Shown piece after piece: positions 46,156 through 55,421 of a stretch of DNA of 61,462 bases. Position 1 is the stretch's first letter. Each line of letters begins with the position of its first letter. Source of the DNA: Candidatus Zixiibacteriota bacterium (lineage in GTDB: Bacteria > Zixibacteria > MSB-5A5 > GN15 > PGXB01); assembly GCA_900498245.1 (NCBI GenBank), contig LS998015.1, positions 3,027,224 to 3,088,685 on the forward strand. Direction: 5' to 3'. The translations under genes were made by a program, and so were the position numbers. The notes under the pieces were generated by a model that saw only the letters and a list, made by a program, of their open reading frames with translations, had not been told where the DNA came from and did no database searches.

Positions 46156-47403
46156 TTAGAACATCTTATACTTGAGAGAAACCTGATAGGACCAATCGGT
46201 GCTATTGCCCGACAGGAAATAAGGGCCATCGGTGATCAGCATAGGATCGACATAGAGATCGGCAAAGAAATTACCCCAGTGAAGACCGGCGCCGAGATAG
46301 GTTTCGTTATATACATAGCTTTGCTTATACTTGGTGGTATAAGGATTGTGGCGGGTGTAATCGGTCTGGTTTTTGTAATTTTCCCAGTACGACGTGGCAC
46401 CGGCGCGGAGATCAACCCATTTCAGCACGGTGGCATCTATACCGACGCGGAAATACGGGATGGTGGTATAGTCATATTTCTGTTCGGTAATCCGTTGGGT
46501 CGTATCCAGAACCGGGGTAGACAGGTAATGCGAATTGTCGAACATGATGCCCACATCGCCTATGGCCAAAACTCCGGCGGCAGGGGAATAATTAAGGCCG
46601 ACACCTATCACGGCGGTCGTGTATTTGACGCTGTATTTGGCGTAAATAGTGTCAGTAAAGGGTCCCGCTTCACTATCCAAGAAATATTTGGCACCGACTT
46701 TTTCGTACATCAGACCGGCATATGGCACCCAGGTAATCTTCTGATTGACTTCATGAAAATAACGGGCGAGGAAATTAACGTTGAGATTGCCGTCGGGCTT
46801 GCTTTCATCTTTGCCCCAGCGATCCTGCTGAGTCCAGGACAGGAAACTGATTCCGGCGGCAAGGTCCAATTTTCCGTTATTCGGGGTTAGACCAAATTCA
46901 AAAGCATAGTTATTTATGCCTTCTTTCCTTTTATCCAAATTCGGCCAATTCGTGGTGCTGTCGGTTTCATACTTGGTGTTCCCGTGGATGTAATTGAGGT
47001 GGAAACCGAACTTGTGGTTGCCGATCATTCTGGAATAGAACAGATCCATGCGATTGTTGGGCATGACGTCAAAGTTCCAATCCACCGGACCGCCGGGAAT
47101 TTCATACGGCTGATTCTTGGTGAAATAGAGACCGAGAACAAAAGGCTTCTTTTCCCCGAATTTATAGTGAACTCCGAAGTCCGTGAATTCACTATTATTA
47201 TATTCGCCGTAGTAGCTCTCATAGAATTCGCCCACCACGATATCGGGATAGTCATAGAGAGTCTGGGGGAAAAACCAGATGTTGGCTTCGTCGTGGACGA
47301 TACCGTTGGCGTCGCCCATGGTCAGGACTCTGGTCATCGTGGCGAAACTGCCCGTAAACGCCAGAAGAAAAATTGCGATACTAAGAATTATCAAACGTTT
47401 CAT
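46156..47403 (-). CDS. outer-membrane beta-barrel protein
   Basis: A 415-residue protein with an N-terminal signal peptide (residues 1-21, ending GSFA), AGAGGATC upstream of the ATG, and alternating polar/hydrophobic strands throughout. It ends in ...QVSLKYKMF, the terminal Phe used by the BAM insertion machine. The start of the mature part (TMTRVLTMGDANGIVHDEANIWFFP) resembles small porin-like proteins of the FCB group that carry an early segment on missing or 'null' data. About 14-16 strands are expected. The substrate is unknown. It is monocistronic. Confidence 0.75.
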   Translation of the reverse strand: MKRLIILSIAIFLLAFTGSFATMTRVLTMGDANGIVHDEANIWFFPQTLYDYPDIVVGEFYESYYGEYNNSEFTDFGVHYKFGEKKPFVLGLYFTKNQPYEIPGGPVDWNFDVMPNNRMDLFYSRMIGNHKFGFHLNYIHGNTKYETDSTTNWPNLDKRKEGINNYAFEFGLTPNNGKLDLAAGISFLSWTQQDRWGKDESKPDGNLNVNFLARYFHEVNQKITWVPYAGLMYEKVGAKYFLDSEAGPFTDTIYAKYSVKYTTAVIGVGLNYSPAAGVLAIGDVGIMFDNSHYLSTPVLDTTQRITEQKYDYTTIPYFRVGIDATVLKWVDLRAGATSYWENYKNQTDYTRHNPYTTKYKQSYVYNETYLGAGLHWGNFFADLYVDPMLITDGPYFLSGNSTDWSYQVSLKYKMF

Positions 47404-47746
47404 TGTGATCCTCTTTAAAAGTTCGAAAGGTTAGTTTAACAATCAGCAATCTTAAAATAATGACTGATTATTTTGGATTGTTTTTCGACCTCCTTCCCTG
47501 AGTCACGAGAGAGCTTTCTCTTCTTGAATTAGCGATTTACTTTTTTATTCACTCCAATAAAATTCACATAAAAAAACAACGACACAGATATATCCATGCC
47601 GAAAACAACAGGTAGTCCTTTGTTGTCGAGATTTATACGGAAGAAAGGAAATGTTGTCAACAATAAAATTTTAAAAAATATGATAAAAAAAGCCCGGCCT
47701 CCATCCTGGCGCCCGGGCTCAAATCAATACCAATCAATCGGTTAGA
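47404..47746. other. intergenic region between the barrel gene and the H1-like gene
   Basis: 343 bases without a credible frame. It holds the promoter and leader of the minus-strand barrel gene next to 47404 and the terminator of the H1-like gene at 47691-47719. The middle is AT-rich and shows no clear element. Confidence 0.4.
47691..47719 (-). terminator. terminator of the histone-H1-like gene
   Basis: Stem AGCCCGG / CCGGGCT followed on the minus strand by TTTTTTTATCAT, about 28 bases past the stop. Confidence 0.75.
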
Positions 47747-48136
47747 CTACCATCTTTTGCGGCGATAGGTGGTCTTCCGAGGGGTAGCTGAATAGCGGCG
47801 GGAGTTTCTCTTGCCGTATGCTTTCCTTGTCTTCGGCTGTTCGAAATTCCAGGTGGTCCGTTTTTTGGATTTCGCCCAACGGCTCTTCTTGGTCCGAGTG
47901 GTCGGAGCAACGGAGTATTTCTTCGCGGTTGTCTTCTTCGTCGTCCAGCGGGTTTTCTTGGTGCGGGTAGTCGGAGCGGCCGAGTATTTCTTCGCGGTCG
48001 ACTTTCTGGTTGTCTTCTTGGTCGTCCAGCGTTTCCGAGGAGCAGCCTTCCAGGTGGTCTTGCGAGCAGTGCTCTTTCTGGTGGTCTTGCGGGCCTTAGC
48101 GGTGCGTCCTTTAGTAGTACGTTTCCGGTATGGCAT
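47747..48136 (-). CDS. histone-H1/HC2-like basic protein
   Basis: A 129-residue protein made largely of Lys, Arg, Thr, Ala and Ser. I start it at the ATG at 48136, where GGGAGGAAAGGAA lies upstream; the longer frame to 48259 is not supported. Two imperfect internal repeats of about 23-27 residues (36-62 and 64-86) share RWTTKKTT, AKKYS.APTTRTKK. Such composition is known in HC2-type and H1-like proteins that condense DNA in bacteria. It should be a nucleoid-associated protein, although RNA or polyanion binding is also possible. It has its own promoter region and terminator. Confidence 0.8.
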   Translation of the reverse strand: MPYRKRTTKGRTAKARKTTRKSTARKTTWKAAPRKRWTTKKTTRKSTAKKYSAAPTTRTKKTRWTTKKTTAKKYSVAPTTRTKKSRWAKSKKRTTWNFEQPKTRKAYGKRNSRRYSATPRKTTYRRKRW

Positions 48137-48277
48137 TTCCTTTCCTCCCTTAATAATCAGGGTAAATATTATCAAACCAGAAAGTTTGGTTTGGTTAATT
48201 ATTTTCTTTATCGGCAAACGGTTCCAAAGGTTTAGCGGTACTTGAATGGGGAGCGCCAAGTTAATGGCCGGACGGAT

Positions 48278-48307
48278 CGGCCGCTGTTCAGCCGGTGAAC
48301 ACGGCCG
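48278..48307. repeat. long GC-rich hairpin
   Basis: Twelve base pairs (CGGCCG and TGTTCA with TGAACA and CGGCCG), one bulged base at 48284 and a 5-base loop. No T tract follows, so it is not a simple terminator. Confidence 0.6.
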
Positions 48308-48475
48308 CGAATGATTACGAACAGGTCGCCTTGCATTTCTGTGAATTTGCCTTCACAAATATTACCCCATTGTATCTTCCCAAATGCCATTCACCTTATC
48401 CCTGAAATTGACAAAACATTCCGCGAATCCTGCCGGCACCGCGATAATTCATACGTCCGCAATCGCTTACAAAAC

Positions 48476-48497
48476 CGGCCGCGAGAGGATGCGGCCG
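48476..48497. repeat. short GC-rich hairpin
   Basis: Seven-base perfect stem CGGCCGC / GCGGCCG with an 8-base loop, followed by CTTCTCCTC. It lies about 90 bases before the downstream plus-strand start. Confidence 0.45.
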
Positions 48498-48585
48498 CTT
48501 CTCCTCAAGATTCAAAAGGAATCGGGTTAAGGCATATCCTTTGCTCAAAGGGGATATGGAAGAACAGCAAACACAAGGAGAGCAA

Positions 48586-49206
48586 ATGTTAGATGGCAAG
48601 TTTCAGCGCGGATTCACCCTGGAAAGACTTCGCAGTACAGCCGAACCGAAGGTCCATCACGATTCCGGCGGCTATTACATTAATACCCTCTCCGAAAACG
48701 TGAAAGTCTATTTCGACGATTATTATCTTTTTCTTGAAAAAGTCTATAACCGCTGCCAGAGTGAACTGGCCGAACTGGAATCCAAACTGAATGCCACCGC
48801 CTCGTCCTGCGCCGAGACCGTATCATACTACCGGGCCCGGATGATCATTCTCGATGTCACCATGAAGACCGCCCGTAATTTTTATATCGACGGGACCAAT
48901 TTCGGAGTGATTATGACCCCCTGGTGTTTCGGCACCGTCGTCCTCGAGAAGATCGAGATTTATCGGGATCGTCTGGCCCGGGGTGAGGTCAACGACAATC
49001 TGGCCCCGGAATATCCTTACTATGTCATCAAGTATATGGACGAAATATACAAAAAGACCCTTCTGGACCTGTTCGATTTTCCCGATGAGGCGTTCAAGAT
49101 GCGCTGGCAATACAGCGAACTTTTGAAGCGGTACTCCAAGGTATTGACCAACATCACACAATCGCTCAATTCGGTCCTTTTGATGGTCAAAAATTATGGG
49201 GCCTGA
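48586..49206 (+). CDS. uncharacterised alpha-helical protein
   Basis: A 206-residue protein. The ATG at 48586 is chosen for its ideal AAGGAG at 48575-48580; an earlier ATG at 48556 with AAAGGGGA is possible. No family was recognised. Residues about 28-85 are long amphipathic helices with regular Leu/Tyr (YFDDYYLFLEKVYNRC, LAELESKL), as are 140-206, so a helical bundle or coiled coil is likely. There is no signal peptide or membrane helix. A strong terminator follows, so it is monocistronic. The next gene is an HD-GYP protein on the same strand, but a direct link is not shown. Confidence 0.6.
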   Translation: MLDGKFQRGFTLERLRSTAEPKVHHDSGGYYINTLSENVKVYFDDYYLFLEKVYNRCQSELAELESKLNATASSCAETVSYYRARMIILDVTMKTARNFYIDGTNFGVIMTPWCFGTVVLEKIEIYRDRLARGEVNDNLAPEYPYYVIKYMDEIYKKTLLDLFDFPDEAFKMRWQYSELLKRYSKVLTNITQSLNSVLLMVKNYGA

Positions 49207-49241
49207 TTGACCTGCCAGGCCCATTCCTCCCTCCTATAGGC

Positions 49242-49278
49242 GCCCCCGGAAATCCTCCCTTCCGGGGGCTTTTTTTTT
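49242..49278 (+). terminator. strong rho-independent terminator
   Basis: Ten-base stem GCCCCCGGAA / TTCCGGGGGC with an 8-base loop, followed by T residues, after the uncharacterised gene. Confidence 0.9.
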
Positions 49279-49343
49279 ATAATGAAATCCCCCTTTCCCG
49301 CCGATATAGAATAGGAAAAGAGAAAACTGGATAAACGGCGCCG

Positions 49344-50327
49344 ATGTCACTTTTAATACCAAAAGCACGTACCGACACCAAATACCTCCCGATCTATCTG
49401 GAATCGCTCCGGATCGATACGATTCTAAGTTTCGACCTGTTCATCAAGATCAGCGGCGAAATGGTTCTTTACCGCTCCGCCGATCTGCCGTTCACGGAAA
49501 AAACCAAAGAGAAACTTCTGGCCAACAAGGTCACCCGGCTTTATGTCAATTCCAAGGCCAAGGCCAAGTATCAGAAATATATCGAGCAGAATCTGGACAA
49601 AATTTTGACCGACCAGCAGATTCAGGAAGAGAAAAAAGCCGGGATCCTGTATGAAACTTCCAAGGCCCTGATGAAGGATGTGCTGGAAAATCCGTCCTAC
49701 GGCGAGAATATTCAGCGCTCCAAGAGACTGGTGGAAAATCAGGTCAGTTTCATTTTGAAGGGGCAGGAAGCATTCCATAATCTTCTCAAAATAAGTTCTT
49801 TCGATTATTACACGTTCACCCATTCGGTCAATGTTTGCACCTTTGCGATTGCCCTGGCCCAGCAGATCGGGCGCAAGGACGAGCAGTACCTTCACGACCT
49901 CGGGATCGGGGCGCTTTTGCACGATGTCGGGAAATCAAAAATATCGGAGCGGATTTTAAATAAGCGGACCGCCCTCTCGCCGATGGAATTCGAATTGATG
50001 AAGAAGCATCCCAAGTGGGGGGTGGAAATTCTGACGACGACCGATATGATCGAGGCGGCCTCGTACTACCCGGTACTCCAGCACCACGAGCGCGGCACCA
50101 AGACCGGCTATCCCAACGGGCTGGGGCTCGACGAGATGCACGAATTCAGCCGGATCGTGGCGGTGGTCGATACCTTCGACGCCATGACCACGCAGAGGGT
50201 GTATCAGGGGGCGATGGATACGTTCCCGGCACTGAAGGTGATGTTTACCCTAAAGGGCGATTACGATTACGAATTATTGAAGGCGTTCGCCGAACTGATG
50301 GGCCCGACGGGGCTGGCGAATATTTAA
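49344..50327 (+). CDS. HD-GYP domain phosphodiesterase-like protein
   Basis: A 327-residue protein with an N-terminal region of about 150 residues (no known domain, DUF3391-like position) and a C-terminal HD-GYP domain that usually breaks down cyclic di-GMP. The metal site is HDVGK at 193-197 with His160 ahead of it; HHE at 247-249 is present. The GYP loop reads ERGTKTGYPNG, where the commoner form is ERxDGSGYPxG, so the Asp is replaced by Thr and the Gly by Lys, but the GYP itself is kept. Activity is likely but unproved. No receiver or membrane domain is seen. It is monocistronic, between a terminator and a RAYT gene. Confidence 0.82.
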   Translation: MSLLIPKARTDTKYLPIYLESLRIDTILSFDLFIKISGEMVLYRSADLPFTEKTKEKLLANKVTRLYVNSKAKAKYQKYIEQNLDKILTDQQIQEEKKAGILYETSKALMKDVLENPSYGENIQRSKRLVENQVSFILKGQEAFHNLLKISSFDYYTFTHSVNVCTFAIALAQQIGRKDEQYLHDLGIGALLHDVGKSKISERILNKRTALSPMEFELMKKHPKWGVEILTTTDMIEAASYYPVLQHHERGTKTGYPNGLGLDEMHEFSRIVAVVDTFDAMTTQRVYQGAMDTFPALKVMFTLKGDYDYELLKAFAELMGPTGLANI

Positions 50328-50425
50328 TTCCAATCGACATTATTAGTAAAATAATGTCAGGCTCCAAGAAGATCTCTGACCTGCCATTTCTTTTTCCAAG
50401 ACAACCAGAAGATAATTTCAGGGGT

Positions 50426-50452
50426 GCCACCCCCAAACTTGTTTTGGGGGTG
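50426..50452 (-). repeat. REP-like palindrome A
   Basis: Hairpin with arms CACCCCCAAA / TTTGGGGGTG and a 5-base loop. Read on the minus strand it continues GTGGCACCCC, the same flank as copies B and C, so it is inverted relative to them. It abuts the stop of the transposase gene. Confidence 0.8.
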
Positions 50453-50453
50453 T

Positions 50454-51020
50454 TCATATAGCGGGAAAACTATCTCTATTAATAGGAATAGGACCACCGC
50501 CGAATCCCGACCAATCAATGGCACTTGACCACTTCCAATCCTCCGGCCTGGCACTTAAGCCACGTCTCACAGGATTATTATGAATATAATGAACTGAACT
50601 AATGATGGCTTTTGAATAGACAAAATTACGGTCATATCCTCCCCCATCCATCCAGAGTCTATAGGGAGTATCCTTAAAACCGGTCGCCAGAAATTTCAGT
50701 CCGTCTGGATTTTTCTTGCGTAGATGGATTATGGCCTTTCTTGAGGATGACTGCTTTATTGATAACATTATGTTTGAAATGGAATAGATTTCCCTTTTCG
50801 GCCAGATCAAAATGTGTACATGGTTCGGCATGAATACGTACGCCCAGATATCAAATTGATGTAAAGATTGTGCCCTTATTATGGACTCGATAAGAAAATG
50901 GCAAACAATATCCTTCGATAAAAACGGTCTTTTCTTCAAGCAACAAAATGTGAGCTCATGAGCCTGAAATGGAATATTAAATCGACGACACAGCTTTATA
51001 TTCGAGGTTTTATCAATCAT
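50454..51020 (-). CDS. REP-associated tyrosine transposase (RAYT, Y1/HUH superfamily)
   Basis: A 188-residue protein from the ATG at 51020. A frame start at 51065 would place the first 15 residues inside a REP hairpin and is rejected. The HUH histidines are in MPNHVHILIW, and the catalytic Tyr is in HYIHNNPVRRGL, as in the RAYT branch related to IS200/IS605 TnpA. The end ARPEDWKWSS is also typical. Such enzymes cut and join single-stranded REP hairpins, and REP copies flank this gene on both sides. The gene is AT-rich compared with the neighbours. No TnpB is present, so it should act on REPs only. Confidence 0.88.
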   Translation of the reverse strand: MIDKTSNIKLCRRFNIPFQAHELTFCCLKKRPFLSKDIVCHFLIESIIRAQSLHQFDIWAYVFMPNHVHILIWPKREIYSISNIMLSIKQSSSRKAIIHLRKKNPDGLKFLATGFKDTPYRLWMDGGGYDRNFVYSKAIISSVHYIHNNPVRRGLSARPEDWKWSSAIDWSGFGGGPIPINRDSFPAI

Positions 51021-51032
51021 AGTCTTATAGGT

Positions 51033-51068
51033 GATGCACCCCCAAAGCAAGTTTGGGGGTGGCACCCA
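51033..51068 (+). repeat. REP-like palindrome B
   Basis: Hairpin with arms CACCCCCAAA / TTTGGGGGTG (loop GCAAG) followed by GCACCCAGAA. It lies just upstream of the transposase start and is inverted relative to copy A. Confidence 0.8.
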
Positions 51069-51147
51069 GAATTGCGATATTTCTCCAAATGGTTCTTAAT
51101 TCTGTCTCTGAATATTCAATATCCTATTAATAACGGTGCAGGTATGC

Positions 51148-51180
51148 CTCACCCCCAAACAAGTTTGGGGGTGGCACCCA
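51148..51180 (+). repeat. REP-like palindrome C
   Basis: Arms CACCCCCAAAC / GTTTGGGGGTG with a 2-base loop, followed by GCACCCAGAA exactly as in copy B. It is a direct repeat of B, about 115 bases further on, and lies 25 bases past the recA stop. Confidence 0.8.
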
Positions 51181-51204
51181 GAAAATATTTATAAACTAAA
51201 ATCT

Positions 51205-52236
<1,032 letters not shown>

Positions 52237-52341
52237 ATTAACCTCACCTTTATTTAAAGTTAACTTATTGCCCATATTGCAAATACGGTATTATTGTCAC
52301 AATTTAATGGCTCCTCAATCGAAGCGATATCACATTTTTCA

Positions 52342-52370
52342 TAATTAAGCATAAAACGGGGCGGTGTCAA
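52342..52370 (-). promoter_or_regulatory. candidate recA promoter
   Basis: On the minus strand TTGACA (52365-52370), 17-base spacer, TAATTA (52342-52347), giving a leader of about 100 bases before recA. The -35 is good, the -10 weak. It would allow recA expression separate from the genes upstream. Confidence 0.4.
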
Positions 52371-52417
52371 ATCCTGTCAGTGAAAATGAAATAAAACGAA
52401 AATAACAGGAATCGCGG

Positions 52418-52978
52418 CTATCCTTTGAGCGGGACTTCAAGGAGGCGGTCGTAAATCGGGCCGCGCGGTGTCAGGGTCGATTTGAAGAGAACCAGTGAGG
52501 TGAGCCGGAAGGCCATCGGCGTCAACTGATATGACTTGATATAACTCACCAGATCCCCCAGCCCGTAATTTTCTTTCACCCGTCCCAGCGTGAGATGCGG
52601 CTTGAAACGCTTGTCCTCGCGGGCGAAGCCCAGCGCCGCCATGGCATCTTCGATATCTTTGACAATGCTCTCGACCGTTTGGATATCCCCGGCCATGCCA
52701 GCCCAGATTACTCGCGGGCGAATCAGATCGGGAAAGGCCCCGATATTTTCAATGTTGCCATCGATGACCTCATATTTTGCAGCCGTTTTTTCCACCGCCG
52801 CGCTGATATCATTCACTCCGGCTTCGTCGACCTCGCCGAGGAATTTGACCGTCAGATGAATATTTTTCGGCGCCACCCATTTGATATGCCCCCCCTTTTG
52901 TTTCAGAACAAATATCAATTTCCCCAGACCTTCCTCGATTTCCCGGGGTAAAGGCAGAGCAATAAAGAGTCGCATCAT
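52418..52978 (-). CDS. thpR: RNA 2',3'-cyclic phosphodiesterase (ThpR/LigT)
   Basis: A 186-residue 2H-phosphoesterase. The two HxT motifs are HLTVKFLG (His41) and HLTLGRV (His128), and length and spacing are normal. It hydrolyses 2',3'-cyclic phosphate ends of RNA or tRNA. Its ATG overlaps the cinA stop by four bases (ATGA). In many bacteria thpR sits between cinA and recA, as here. Confidence 0.92.
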   Translation of the reverse strand: MMRLFIALPLPREIEEGLGKLIFVLKQKGGHIKWVAPKNIHLTVKFLGEVDEAGVNDISAAVEKTAAKYEVIDGNIENIGAFPDLIRPRVIWAGMAGDIQTVESIVKDIEDAMAALGFAREDKRFKPHLTLGRVKENYGLGDLVSYIKSYQLTPMAFRLTSLVLFKSTLTPRGPIYDRLLEVPLKG

Positions 52979-54216
52979 TCAATCCCCAAAATAGTGCGGC
53001 GCAACAGTTCCAGCGCAGCATAGACACTGCGGCGGCGGATAAATTCCCGGCCAGTACCATAGTTCATTTTCTTTGATTTGACACCCAAAGGACCGGCGCA
53101 GGCAATAAAGACGGTCCCCACCGGCTTTTCCTCGGTACCGCCATCGGGACCGGCGATGCCCGTGATGGAAAGACCAAAATCGGTATTGGCCCTTTCCCTT
53201 ATCCCGGCCGCCATCGCCTCTGCGGTCTCGGCCGAAACCGCGCCATGTTTATCGATAATTGCCTCCGGGACGCCGAGAAGTTCCACCTTGGCCCGGTTGG
53301 AATAGGTGACAACCCCGCGGTCGAAATAGGCCGAAGAACCGGGGACCGAGGTAATCATTCCCGCCAGGAGGCCGCCGGTGCATGATTCGGCGACGGCCAA
53401 CTTCTGCCCGCGCTCTTTCAGCAATTTTCCGATCATCCCTTCGAGCGTATCATCATTTTCGCCATAGATATATTTACCGACCAACTCCCGCAAATGTTTG
53501 GCCAGAGTTTCGGCGGGAAGGTCGGCTGTTTCGGGGGCTTCACCCGATGACACAATCCGCAAATCGACTCCGCCCGGCCACGGGAGATAAGCCAGATGGG
53601 TGGTTTCCGGGATTTTCACGGCGCCGGTAATCTTTTCGGCGACGGCCGATTCGATGAGACCGGTTGTCCGAAGTTTTATGACCCGCACATATCCCGGTTT
53701 CATCCGCGCCAGGAGAAAAGGGATCAGTTCCTCCTTCACCATGATTTCCATTTCATGGGGGACACCGGGAAGAGAGACGAAAATCTTGCCGTCCTCGACA
53801 ATGGCGATCCCGACGGCCGATCCGGTTTTGTTTGGCAAATAGGTGGCGCCCTGAGGAAGAAGGGCCTGATTTTGATTTATCGCCGGCATCTTGATACCGC
53901 GGGCGGCATATCTTTTTTTAAGGTCCTCCAGAACATCTTCGTTGAAAATCAGATTTCGTCTGAAAATTTTGACTATGGCCCGCTTGGTGATGTCATCATC
54001 GGTCGGCCCCAGCCCGCCGGTGGTGATGACGATATCGGCCCGCTTGAGGGCCTGATAAATGACCTCTTCCATCCGCCTTAAATCATCGCCGACGGCGCTC
54101 TTATAATTCACCCAGAAGCCGTTTTCAATCAGGCGGGCGGCAATAAAGGCGGAATTGGTGTCGAGAGTATGTCCGGATATGATTTCGTCGCCGATGCTAA
54201 TGAGTTCAATTTCCAT
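52975..54216 (-). CDS. cinA: CinA: competence/damage-inducible protein with NMN deamidase domain
   Basis: A 413-residue protein. The N-terminal MoaB/MogA-like domain (residues 1 to about 165: SIGDEIISGHTLDTNS, TTGGLGPTDDD, LPGVPHEM) and the C-terminal PncC-type domain (about 255-413: AESCTGGLLAGMITSVPGSS, ITGIAGPDGGTEEKPVGTVF) are both complete. The C-terminal domain deamidates nicotinamide mononucleotide in pyridine nucleotide salvage. It lies 28 bases after pgpA and overlaps thpR by four bases. Confidence 0.95.
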   Translation of the reverse strand: MEIELISIGDEIISGHTLDTNSAFIAARLIENGFWVNYKSAVGDDLRRMEEVIYQALKRADIVITTGGLGPTDDDITKRAIVKIFRRNLIFNEDVLEDLKKRYAARGIKMPAINQNQALLPQGATYLPNKTGSAVGIAIVEDGKIFVSLPGVPHEMEIMVKEELIPFLLARMKPGYVRVIKLRTTGLIESAVAEKITGAVKIPETTHLAYLPWPGGVDLRIVSSGEAPETADLPAETLAKHLRELVGKYIYGENDDTLEGMIGKLLKERGQKLAVAESCTGGLLAGMITSVPGSSAYFDRGVVTYSNRAKVELLGVPEAIIDKHGAVSAETAEAMAAGIRERANTDFGLSITGIAGPDGGTEEKPVGTVFIACAGPLGVKSKKMNYGTGREFIRRRSVYAALELLRRTILGIE

Positions 54217-54244
54217 ATAGGTTCTCCGGGAAAAATTTATTCAT

Positions 54245-54706
54245 TCAAGCCAGCCGTCCGAGCAAATAGACTATCAATTGGGTCAGGATATTGGCCTGAA
54301 TCCCGGCCACGACATCATCGGCCGTCACCCCCCACCCGCGGGGGAGATTTTCGGCCCGGCCGGCGGGGAAAATCTTGACCGCATCGAATCCCCTGAAAGC
54401 GACAAAAGCAATGATGTAATTTACCAGACTTAAAGGAACCAGAAGGACCGCGATTGCCATTCCGGCCCATTCATCAATAACAATTTTCTTGGAGTCGTGC
54501 CCCAATAAGGGTTCCGCCAGGGATGCCAGAACGACCGAAGCCGCGGTCAAGACAATGGCTCCAATCCAGAGTGTTGTCTGACTGTGACCCAGCCAGAAAT
54601 AAGCCAGGAGCCAGGCCGGGATGGTTCCGGTGGTGCCGGGTATAAAGGGGCTATAGCCGGAGTAGAGTCCGGAGGCGAAAAATTTTATCAGGCCGTTTTT
54701 TATCAT
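54245..54706 (-). CDS. pgpA: phosphatidylglycerophosphatase A
   Basis: A 153-residue inner-membrane enzyme removing phosphate from phosphatidylglycerol phosphate. Family marks are GTTGTIPAWL, KKIVIDEWAGM and FRGFDAVKIFPAGRAENLP followed by GVTADDVVAGI, with acidic residues for the metal ion. Length is typical of PgpA. The start overlaps the pgsA stop by four bases, so substrate maker and phosphatase are translated together. Confidence 0.94.
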   Translation of the reverse strand: MIKNGLIKFFASGLYSGYSPFIPGTTGTIPAWLLAYFWLGHSQTTLWIGAIVLTAASVVLASLAEPLLGHDSKKIVIDEWAGMAIAVLLVPLSLVNYIIAFVAFRGFDAVKIFPAGRAENLPRGWGVTADDVVAGIQANILTQLIVYLLGRLA

Positions 54707-55290
54707 CGCAGGAGGTTCTTTATCATGGAATAATATTTGAAAGTATAGTCGAATCCGGTATAGAGCGTGATGGCCGTAGTGGCCCCCATGGCCAGATCAT
54801 AAACCAACTGGCGATTGAAATGCAGAAGGGCCCGGGCCGGATTGGCTGACTGACTCATCAGGGAATCGGCCGTCACCACCAGCAAAATAAAGGTGATAGT
54901 GCTCATCTGCACCACGGTTTTGGCTTTCGCCCAATAGGACGGCACGATGATGGCGCCTCGATAAGCCGCCAGAGAACGGATCCCGGTTACATAGAACTCC
55001 CGCGCCACAATCAAAACCACCATCCAGGCCCGCACCGGCCCCAGGGCCACCAGCGCGATCAGGGCGCTCGTAACCAGAATTTTGTCGGCCAAGGGATCCA
55101 TAAACTTGCCAAAGCCGGTAATGACGCCATATTTCCGGGCATAGTGACCGTCGATTAAATCGGTAATGGCCGCAAAGCAGTAGATAATAAATCCGGTCAG
55201 GCGCGCCATCGGGTTATCCATCAAAAAGAATATTATAAAAATGGGAGAAAGGATTATTCGGGAGAGGGTTAATTTATTGGGCATATTCAT
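54703..55290 (-). CDS. pgsA: CDP-diacylglycerol-glycerol-3-phosphate 3-phosphatidyltransferase
   Basis: A 195-residue membrane enzyme that makes phosphatidylglycerol phosphate. The CDP-alcohol phosphatidyltransferase signature D-G-x2-A-R-x8/9-G-x3-D-x3-D is present (DGHYARKYG, then GKFMDPLADK). The opening NMPNKLTLSRIILSPI is also typical. It is the first gene of the minus-strand block, followed with overlap by pgpA. Confidence 0.95.
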   Translation of the reverse strand: MNMPNKLTLSRIILSPIFIIFFLMDNPMARLTGFIIYCFAAITDLIDGHYARKYGVITGFGKFMDPLADKILVTSALIALVALGPVRAWMVVLIVAREFYVTGIRSLAAYRGAIIVPSYWAKAKTVVQMSTITFILLVVTADSLMSQSANPARALLHFNRQLVYDLAMGATTAITLYTGFDYTFKYYSMIKNLLR

Positions 55291-55370
55291 ATTAAGCTCT
55301 TAATCTACGAACCTCCGGCGACGGTGTCAATTATAAACGTCGGGCCTTTTTAAGGATATCGGATATAAAA

Positions 55371-55398
55371 AAATCTGCGGCCGTGGGGCCGCAGATTT
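55371..55398 (-). terminator. terminator of the C10 protease gene
   Basis: Perfect 12-bp stem AAATCTGCGGCC / GGCCGCAGATTT with a 4-base loop and T residues on the minus strand, 23 bases past the stop. Confidence 0.88.
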
Positions 55399-55421
55399 CA
55401 AATTCGCTTCGTTGACGGAAC

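Larger units (their letters stand above)
48137..48585. other. intergenic region with two GC-rich hairpins
   Basis: 449 bases between divergent genes (H1-like on minus, unknown on plus). It contains the hairpins at 48278-48307 and 48476-48497, and the ribosome site AAGGAG at 48575-48580. No other gene is seen. Both promoters should lie here, but neither can be fixed with confidence. Confidence 0.45.

Noticed and set aside
52237-52417. SOS box upstream of recA
   Set aside because: Neither a CTGT-N8-ACAG nor a GAAC-N4-GTTC type site is present; a lineage-specific motif cannot be judged from one promoter.
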